Below are positions 1 to 4,241 of a stretch of 15,161 nt of DNA, one piece after another (position 1 is the stretch's first letter; each line of letters begins with the position of its first letter). The DNA comes from an uncultured Acidimicrobiaceae bacterium. Lineage in GTDB: Bacteria > Actinomycetota > Acidimicrobiia > Acidimicrobiales > MedAcidi-G1. Both the position numbers and the translations under genes were made by a program. The stretch spans positions 1 through 15,161 of the forward strand of contig CAJXIS010000009.1 in NCBI GenBank assembly GCA_913054115.1, in the 5' to 3' direction. Below the pieces are notes generated by a model, which did not search any database, was not told where the DNA came from, and saw nothing but the letters and a program-made list of their open reading frames with translations.

Positions 1-250
1 CCCGGTAGCCGATGTGGTGGATGCCCTCGCCCCGCTTCTCGAGGAAGATGCTGATCGGCGAGTCGGGTCGGGTTCCCGTCGTGAGTTGGAGGTAGGACTC
101 GCCGACGCGCACCAGCGCCTCCTCGACACCGTCCCGCTCGACGATCTCCCGGTGGCAGACCTCGGCGCCGAAGGCCCGGGCGTGGTAGTCGATCGCCGCC
201 TCGAGATCGTTGACGGCGATGGCGACATGGTCGATCTGGGTCAGCAGCAT
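1..250 (-). CDS. mce: Methylmalonyl-CoA epimerase, N-terminal part (3' end outside window)
   Basis: The reverse complement from the ATG at 250 encodes 83 residues beginning MLLTQIDHVAIAVNDLEAAI and running to IHHIGYR at the window edge. The opening IDHVAIAV segment, the YLQL segment and the IHHIGY segment are the metal-ligand strands of the vicinal-oxygen-chelate fold as seen in methylmalonyl-CoA epimerase. The enzyme interconverts the (R) and (S) forms of methylmalonyl-CoA in the propionyl-CoA/succinyl-CoA pathway, in the cytoplasm. A GAGG Shine-Dalgarno element lies 7 bases before the ATG. About 60 C-terminal residues should lie beyond the window. A generic glyoxalase-fold protein is the alternative, but the N-terminal motif fits the epimerase best. 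No partner gene such as mutA/mutB or meaB is visible here. Confidence 0.85.
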   Translation of the reverse strand, partial: MLLTQIDHVAIAVNDLEAAIDYHARAFGAEVCHREIVERDGVEEALVRVGESYLQLTTGTRPDSPISIFLEKRGEGIHHIGYR

Positions 251-536
251 GGGTGGTCCTCGACGGGGTTCTGGGGTGCGGGCGTCCCAGGTCGCCGGAA
301 GTACGACCGGCGGGCGGGCACCCGGTCCCATCGTGGCACGCCACGCCGTTCCGGTGCACACGGTGCCCCGACCTGTGGATAACCCGCCCGACTTGTCATC
401 ATCTCGTCACTGTTGTAATGTGATCGCAACACGTTGGGAATACCCCTCCACCCAACAAAACGAAATGCCCTCCGAGGGTTGCCGGAACCACCCGCACCGG
501 ACTCGGGGGGTGTTTCCATTTTTCGGCCGGCCGCCC
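251..536. other. Non-coding region between mce and recR
   Basis: No convincing gene lies here; the ORFs that cross it have no family-like sequence. Positions about 385-465 are clearly richer in A+T than the surroundings and probably hold the mce promoter, reading leftward, but I cannot pick a clear -35/-10 pair. Short inverted repeats are present: GTGGC-AC-GCCAC at 333-344, a TGTTG/CAACA pair spanning about 411-431, and GTTGGG/CCCAAC across about 433-456. A perfect DnaA box at 374-382 is listed separately. Near the recR stop codon there is a CGGCCGGCCG palindrome (about 525-534), but no T-tract that would make it an intrinsic terminator on the recR strand. Confidence 0.5.
374..382 (-). promoter_or_regulatory. 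Perfect DnaA box (TTATCCACA)
   Basis: The plus strand reads TGTGGATAA, the exact complement of the consensus DnaA-binding nonamer TTATCCACA. It sits about 120 bp upstream of the mce start, next to an A+T-richer stretch. I found no second perfect box nearby, so this is better read as a single DnaA site, possibly regulatory, than as a replication origin. In a 70% GC genome such a nonamer is uncommon by chance but not impossible. Confidence 0.45.
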
Positions 537-1139
537 TCAATCGCCGCCCAGCCGGCGTCGCCCCTCGAACGCACGGCCGAGCGTCAGTTCGTCGGCGTAT
601 TCGAGGTCACCGCCCACCGGCAGGCCGCTGGCGATCCTCGTGACCTCCACCCCCAGTGGCTCGAGCAGGCGCGCCAGGTACATGGCGGTGGTCTCGCCCT
701 CGATGTTGGGGTTCGTGGCCAAGATGACCTCGGCCACCCCCTCGGGTTCGAGCCTGGCGAGGAGCTCCCGGACGTGGAGTTGTTCCGGCCCGACGCCGTC
801 GATGGGGCTGATCGCACCACCGAGCACGTGGTAGCGGCCCCGGAACTCGGCCGTGCGCTCGACCGCCACCACGTCGCGAGGCTCTTCGACGACGCACAGC
901 ACCGTGCCCTCCCGCCGTGCGTCCGCACAGATGGTGCAGAGGTCGTCCTCGGCGATGTTGAAGCAACGGTTGCAGAACCGGACCCGGGCGCGCATCTCGA
1001 CGATGGCCGTCGTCAGCCGCTCGACATCGGCTGGGTCGGTCTCGAGGAGGTGGAAGGCGAGGCGTTGCGCCGACCGGGGACCGATCCCCGGCAGGCGACC
1101 CAGTTCGTCGATGACCTGCTGCAGGGCGTCGGCATACAC
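537..1139 (-). CDS. recR: Recombination mediator protein RecR
   Basis: A 200-residue protein, the usual RecR length. It acts with RecO (and RecF) to load RecA on gapped DNA in the RecFOR repair pathway. The N-terminal helix-hairpin-helix is clear (LGRLPGIGPRSAQRLAFHLL, residues 13-32). A four-cysteine zinc finger follows at C56, C59, C68 and C71. A Toprim domain spans roughly residues 78-175 (VVEEPRDVVAVE, then ATNPNIEGETTAMYL). The start is GTG at 1139, which gives the standard MYADAL N-terminus, with a GGGAG element about 10 bases upstream. It lies 22 bases downstream of dnaX on the same strand, so the two are almost certainly co-transcribed. The ybaB/yaaK gene that commonly sits between dnaX and recR is absent. 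Confidence 0.95.
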   Translation of the reverse strand: MYADALQQVIDELGRLPGIGPRSAQRLAFHLLETDPADVERLTTAIVEMRARVRFCNRCFNIAEDDLCTICADARREGTVLCVVEEPRDVVAVERTAEFRGRYHVLGGAISPIDGVGPEQLHVRELLARLEPEGVAEVILATNPNIEGETTAMYLARLLEPLGVEVTRIASGLPVGGDLEYADELTLGRAFEGRRRLGGD

Positions 1140-1161
1140 GGTGGATGGACTCCCGGTCGGT

Positions 1162-2940
1162 TCAGTCGGACTCGACGACGCTCACGCCGGGAAACGCTTC
1201 GGTGATGCGTTCGACGGCAGAGCCGACGACCGCGTCGGCATCGACGAGCTCGTCGAGATCGATGGACTCTTCGTCCTCGTCGGTCGTTGTCGTGGCAGGC
1301 GGATCAGTCGAGGGCCTCGCTGCCCCCGGTCGGGGAGGCGGACGGGTCGCCCCCTCGTCGACCACCAGCCGGATCGGCACGGCAACGCCGAACCGCTCGG
1401 CCAGGACCGTCTCGACCTCGCCGAGCAGCTCGGAACACCGCTGCAGGTGTGGTTCGTTCGGAAGGGCGAGGACGGCGACGCCGTCGACGACCTCGATGAA
1501 CCGTCCGCTGGCGAACCTGGCCTTCGCCTTCTTGCTGAGGCGGTCCAGGATGTCGTCGCCCCACGCCAGGACCAGTGCGTCGCGGTCCGGGAGGTCGCCG
1601 GTGGTTGCGGGCTGCAAAGCCGGCGCTTCGGCCACGGGCTCCGCCGGGGGCGTCTCGACCGGGGGCTCTGGTGCCGGTTCTGGTGCCGGCGCTGGTGCCG
1701 GCTCGGATAAGCGATGCGTTGCGAGGGTCTCGCGGGCCTTGGCCGCCGGGCCGTTGCGCGACCGCTTCGGGGGGACCGGAGGCGGTCCGGCAGCCGGCGC
1801 CCCGGTCGGCCGGCCTTGCGCCAACGCCTGTTCGAGTTCTTCGATGCGTCGGACGAGGTCGTCGATGACCGTGGCATCGACGGAGGGCGACCCGGGGGCG
1901 TCCGCCGCCGGAGCCGTGAGCCGGACCAGCGCCACCTCGAGGTCCACCCGGGGATCGGGTGCCCGCCGCATGTCGACGAGGGCGGTGCCGAGCACCTCGA
2001 GCGCATGGGTGATCGTGGCCGGGGAGACCGACTCGGCGAACGTCTCGGCCCGCAACCGGTCCTGTTCGGTGAGCTGTGCGGGTGGGACGCCCATGCGTAC
2101 GAGGAAGGCGTCGCGCAGCGCCGACAGCAACGCCTCGCCGAGCACGCGGGGCTCGCGCCCACGCCCGACACCTGCCGCGACGGCGGCCAGTGCAGCCGTC
2201 GTGTCCGAAACGGCCAGTGCGGCGAGCAGTTCGGTGATCGTGGAGTCGTCGGTGGTGATGCCGCCGGCGACGACCCGGTCGAGGGCGGAGAGGGTGTCGC
2301 GTGCCGAGCCCCGGCCGGCCCGCACCGCATGCGCCTGTCCCTCGGCGTCGACGTCGAGGCCGGCGTCGGCGACCACGTCGGCGACCAGCGACTCGAGTTG
2401 TTCGGCGGACAGCAGGCCCAGCTCGAGGTGCTGGGTGCGGCTGCGGATGGTCTCGACGACCTTGTGGGGTTCGGTGGTGGCGAGCACGAACACGACGTGG
2501 GCCGGCGGCTCCTCGAGTGTTTTGAGCAGGGCGTTCTCGGCACCCGGGGTGAGCATGTGGACCTCGTCGAGGAGGTACACCTTGGTCTTGCCGGGCGTGC
2601 CGAGGGCGACCTTGGCCAACAGGTCGCGGATGTCGTCGACCTTGTTGTTGGAAGCTGCGTCGAGTTCGTGCAGGTCGAATGAGCGACCGGCGACGATCGA
2701 GAGACATGACTCGCACTCGCCGCAGGGCTCACCATCGACCGGGTCCAGGCAGTTGAGCACCGCAGCGAGGATCCTGGCGGCGGTGGTCTTGCCGGTGCCC
2801 CGGGGTCCGCTCAGCAGGTAGGCGTGCTGGACACGGTTCTCGCGCACGGCGTTGCGCAGCGCCGCGACGACGTGCTCCTGCCCTCGGATCTCGTCGAACC
2901 GGCGCGGTCGGTAGCGGCGGTAGAGGGACGTGTATTCCAT
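1162..2940 (-). CDS. dnaX: DNA polymerase III subunit gamma/tau
   Basis: A 592-residue clamp-loader ATPase of the replicative polymerase. The N-terminus MEYTSLYRRYRPRRFDEI is typical of the family. Walker A is GPRGTGKT (residues 45-52). The zinc-module cysteines are C64, C73, C76 and C79. Walker B is LLDEV (123-127), and sensor 1 is within LATTEPHK (153-160). The usual SRC motif reads SRT (167-169), keeping the arginine finger; a threonine here is, as I recall, also seen in mycobacterial DnaX. Domain III is followed by a Pro/Ala/Glu-rich linker (roughly 370-445) and a C-terminal tau-like region. I see no slippery sequence that would suggest a programmed gamma-producing frameshift. recR follows after 22 bases, and tRNA-Ser(GGA) lies just upstream on the same strand. 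Confidence 0.96.
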   Translation of the reverse strand: MEYTSLYRRYRPRRFDEIRGQEHVVAALRNAVRENRVQHAYLLSGPRGTGKTTAARILAAVLNCLDPVDGEPCGECESCLSIVAGRSFDLHELDAASNNKVDDIRDLLAKVALGTPGKTKVYLLDEVHMLTPGAENALLKTLEEPPAHVVFVLATTEPHKVVETIRSRTQHLELGLLSAEQLESLVADVVADAGLDVDAEGQAHAVRAGRGSARDTLSALDRVVAGGITTDDSTITELLAALAVSDTTAALAAVAAGVGRGREPRVLGEALLSALRDAFLVRMGVPPAQLTEQDRLRAETFAESVSPATITHALEVLGTALVDMRRAPDPRVDLEVALVRLTAPAADAPGSPSVDATVIDDLVRRIEELEQALAQGRPTGAPAAGPPPVPPKRSRNGPAAKARETLATHRLSEPAPAPAPEPAPEPPVETPPAEPVAEAPALQPATTGDLPDRDALVLAWGDDILDRLSKKAKARFASGRFIEVVDGVAVLALPNEPHLQRCSELLGEVETVLAERFGVAVPIRLVVDEGATRPPPRPGAARPSTDPPATTTTDEDEESIDLDELVDADAVVGSAVERITEAFPGVSVVESD

Positions 2941-2949
2941 GCGCCGCTC

Positions 2950-2955
2950 ACCCTA
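2950..2955 (-). promoter_or_regulatory. Candidate -10 box for dnaX (TAGGGT)
   Basis: Reading the minus strand, TAGGGT matches the actinobacterial TANNNT -10 pattern and ends 9 bases before the dnaX ATG. This would give a very short leader or a leaderless transcript. No good -35 is visible. The bases AGGGTGAG could instead act as a Shine-Dalgarno element for transcripts entering from the tRNA-Ser gene upstream. The tetR gene has the same TAGGGT 6 bases before its ATG. Confidence 0.3.
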
Positions 2956-3003
2956 CAGCGGCCCTGCGACACGCTCGGGGGCGTGCCGCGGGCCACCGGT
3001 CGG

Positions 3004-3088
3004 CGGAGGGAGTGGGATTCGAACCCACGGTGACCGGGGCCACACACGCTTTCCAAGCGTGCCGATTCGTCCGCTCTCGCATCCCTCC
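3004..3088 (-). tRNA. tRNA-Ser (anticodon GGA)
   Basis: The reverse complement folds as a class II serine tRNA of 85 nt. The acceptor arms are GGAGGGA (5' end at 3088) and TCCCTCC (3005-3011), with discriminator G at 3004. The anticodon stem is CACGC/GCGTG with loop TTGGAAA, giving anticodon GGA for UCC/UCU codons. It has a long variable arm of the serine type and a T-arm GTGGGTTCGAATCCCAC. The genome does not encode the CCA end here: the next bases read CCG. It lies upstream of dnaX in the same direction. Confidence 0.95.
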
Positions 3089-3115
3089 GGATCCCGCCCC
3101 GGGGCGGTTTCCGGA
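3086..3115. repeat. Nested inverted repeat at the 5' end of tRNA-Ser(GGA)
   Basis: A perfect 14-bp palindrome CCGCCCCGGGGCGG (3094-3107) is bracketed by TCCGG (3086-3090) and CCGGA (3111-3115). The whole 30-bp block can fold into a strong hairpin. It overlaps the first bases of the tRNA gene and lies between the tRNA and its likely promoter, so it would be in the 5' leader removed by RNase P. Read on the plus strand it ends in TTT, a weak terminator look, but there is no plus-strand gene upstream to terminate. Confidence 0.5.
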
Positions 3116-3119
3116 GGCA

Positions 3120-3147
3120 AGGCTAGCGGCCGCTTTCCCGACGGGAA
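3120..3147 (-). promoter_or_regulatory. Candidate promoter of tRNA-Ser(GGA), with an overlapping palindrome
   Basis: On the minus strand a TAGCCT hexamer (3120-3125) lies about 30 bases upstream of the tRNA 5' end. The same hexamer serves as the likely -10 of the other serine tRNA. The -35 position is occupied by the perfect inverted repeat TTCCCG-A-CGGGAA (3135-3147, as read on the plus strand), which has a weak TTCCCG resemblance to a -35 box. It could be a promoter element or a regulator site. Confidence 0.35.
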
Positions 3148-3205
3148 CAGGGCCTGGCGCGGGCCATCCGGACGATGGGTATCGTCTCGACACACACCCG
3201 TCTTG

Positions 3206-3319
3206 GAGTGTGGCGGTCGGGTCCTGTGCGACCGGGCCCCGTGAACCGGGTCAGGGCCGGAAGGCAGCAGCTCTCAACGGAACCCCCGGGGTGCCGCAGA
3301 TCGCCTGGCCGCCACGCTC
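3206..3319 (+). ncRNA. ffs: Signal recognition particle RNA, small bacterial type (4.5S)
   Basis: The hallmark SRP domain IV core is present: GGTCAGG...CCGGAAGG.AGCAG at 3249-3270, with the GGAA tetraloop closed by GCC/GGC. The distal helix also closes well. Bases 3206-3218 pair with 3307-3319 over 13 bp (ending GGCGGTC against GGCCGCC), CTGTG pairs with CGCAG, and CCCCG with CGGGG. The RNA binds Ffh to target nascent membrane and secreted proteins. The ends are set from the outermost pairing and may differ by a few bases. A small hairpin GACGAT-GGGT-ATCGTC (3171-3186) lies just upstream. No U-rich terminator is seen, so transcription may continue into tadA 30 bases downstream. Confidence 0.92.
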
Positions 3320-3349
3320 GAGGGCGGGTGTGGCGCGTATCGTCGCAGG

Positions 3350-3796
3350 ATGGACGACGAGGCGCTGATGGGCATCGCGCTCGACGAGGCACGCGTGGCC
3401 GCAGCCGCCGGCGAGGTCCCCGTCGGTGCCGTGGTCGTCGTCGACGGCGAGGTCGTCGCCCGACGCCACAACGAACGAGAGGCCACCGGCGATCCCACGG
3501 CCCACGCCGAGGTATTGGCGCTGCGCGACGCCGCCGAGGCCGTCGGGTCGTGGCGACTCGACGGGGCGACGCTCGTGGTCACGCTCGAGCCCTGCCCGAT
3601 GTGTGCCGGCGCCGCCTGGGCGTCACGGATCGGACGGGTCGTCTACGGCGGGGCGAACCTCGACGCCGGATCGTTGGGCTCGCTCTACCACCTGGGGACC
3701 GACCCCCGCCTGAACCACGAGTTCCCCGTGACCCACGGTGTGCGTGCAGACGAGTGCACCGCACTCCTGGCGGACTTCTTCGCCGACCGCCGCTGA
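3350..3796 (+). CDS. tadA: tRNA-specific adenosine(34) deaminase TadA
   Basis: A 148-residue cytidine-deaminase-fold enzyme that converts A34 to inosine in tRNA-Arg(ACG), letting it read CGU, CGC and CGA. The zinc-binding and catalytic residues are all visible: H52-A-E54, where the glutamate is the proton shuttle, and PCPMC with C82 and C85. The GEVPVGAVVV strand (21-30) and the N-terminal helix match TadA. ATG 3350 gives the family-typical N-terminus but has only an AGG abutting it. An in-frame ATG at 3368 has GAGG 5 bases upstream, so a protein six residues shorter is possible. It lies between ffs and tRNA-Ser(CGA) on the same strand. Confidence 0.95.
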   Translation: MDDEALMGIALDEARVAAAAGEVPVGAVVVVDGEVVARRHNEREATGDPTAHAEVLALRDAAEAVGSWRLDGATLVVTLEPCPMCAGAAWASRIGRVVYGGANLDAGSLGSLYHLGTDPRLNHEFPVTHGVRADECTALLADFFADRR

Positions 3797-3807
3797 CCGG
3801 AACACCG

Positions 3808-3836
3808 TTGGCCGGGTTCCGCCCGCTGGCTAGCCT
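3808..3836 (+). promoter_or_regulatory. Promoter of tRNA-Ser(CGA)
   Basis: TTGGCC (3808-3813) and TAGCCT (3831-3836) are separated by exactly 17 bases, and the tRNA begins 8 bases after the -10. This is the best-formed -35/-10 pair in the window. It starts just after the tadA stop codon, so the tRNA probably has its own promoter. Confidence 0.6.
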
Positions 3837-3843
3837 CGTCGGT

Positions 3844-3933
3844 GGAAGGTTGCCAGAGCGGACGAATGGGGCGGCCTCGAAAGCCGTTGTGGCCTCCGGG
3901 TCACCATGGGTTCAAATCCCATACCTTCCGCCA
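3844..3933 (+). tRNA. tRNA-Ser (anticodon CGA), CCA encoded
   Basis: A class II serine tRNA. The acceptor arms are GGAAGGT (3844-3850) and ACCTTCC (3923-3929), with discriminator G at 3930 and an encoded CCA at 3931-3933. The anticodon stem GCGGC/GCCGT carries loop CTCGAAA, anticodon CGA, reading UCG, which is a frequent serine codon in high-GC genomes. A long variable arm and T-arm ATGGGTTCAAATCCCAT are present. Its promoter and a following hairpin are listed separately. Confidence 0.95.
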
Positions 3934-4196
3934 CGTCGATGACCCCGGCAGTTCCCCGGAACAGAGCCGGGGTCATCACGCGTCAGGGGCCGGACGGGTG
4001 CTGGTCGTATCCAACGGAGGATGCGGACGACGTGCTGTAACCGCGGTCCAGTTCCATTGGTCCATCCGTAGTAGTCGGCTCTCAACTCCTCGACGTGGGC
4101 GAGGCGCTCCTGTGGCGTACGCGTCATCCAGTAGTCGAACGAGGATTCTTCCTCTCCGAGCCGACGCCGGGTGATCACCTTTGCCACAGATCCCAC
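3912..4196 (-). CDS. Small hypothetical protein, possibly orphan nucleotidyltransferase-associated (antitoxin-like), 3' end doubtful
   Basis: A 94-residue ORF with a GTG start at 4194-4196; further in-frame GTGs occur at 4185 and 4176. Residues about 13-60 (EESSFDYWMTRTPQERLAHV, then LRADYYG, then GPRLQHVVRILR) look like a real protein. They resemble, from memory, short helical proteins of the form YW-sRpPeERl-aVEeLR-RLQRV-RI that sit just upstream of AbiEii-type nucleotidyltransferase genes. No such partner follows here. Codons such as TTA, ATA, AGA, GGA and AAT are unusual for this genome, hinting at transfer. After residue 60 the frame reads through the terminator-like hairpin into the tRNA-Ser 3' end (3912-3933), so the natural C-terminus has probably been lost or shifted. 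Coding status is moderately sure; function is unknown. Confidence 0.5.
   Translation of the reverse strand: MGSVAKVITRRRLGEEESSFDYWMTRTPQERLAHVEELRADYYGWTNGTGPRLQHVVRILRWIRPAPVRPLTRDDPGSVPGNCRGHRRGGRYGI
3938..3977. terminator. Strong hairpin after tRNA-Ser(CGA), likely terminator
   Basis: A perfect 12-bp inverted repeat, GATGACCCCGGC (3938-3949) and GCCGGGGTCATC (3966-3977), encloses a 16-base loop that itself contains GTTC/GAAC. It begins 5 bases after the tRNA CCA. There is no T-tract on either strand, so it is either a non-canonical intrinsic terminator of the kind common in actinobacteria or a processing signal. It would serve the tRNA, and on the other strand the small ORF at 3912-4196. 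Confidence 0.6.
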
Positions 4197-4220
4197 TCCG
4201 ACAGTCTACGAGAAGCCAGA

Positions 4221-4237
4221 AGGGGCGCTGTTCCCCT
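4221..4237 (-). terminator. Short hairpin after the molybdoenzyme gene
   Basis: On the minus strand AGGGG-AACAGCG-CCCCT forms a 5-bp stem 4 bases after the TGA of the molybdopterin gene, followed by the pyrimidine-rich TCTGGCTTCTCG. This is a weak intrinsic-terminator candidate at the end of the tetR-FeS/NrfD-molybdoenzyme operon. Confidence 0.35.
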
Positions 4238-4241
4238 GCAC

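Noticed and set aside
251..536. Replication origin between mce and recR
   Set aside because: Only one perfect DnaA box and no cluster of boxes or dnaA/dnaN gene nearby.
1660..1710. Repeated GGTGCCGG-like units, possible tandem repeat
   Set aside because: This is the Ala-Pro-rich linker codons of dnaX, ordinary low complexity inside a coding region.
1145..2821. Plus-strand open frame of 558 codons opposite dnaX
   Set aside because: The Ser/Arg/Thr-rich translation is typical of an antisense frame. dnaX on the minus strand has all its motifs.
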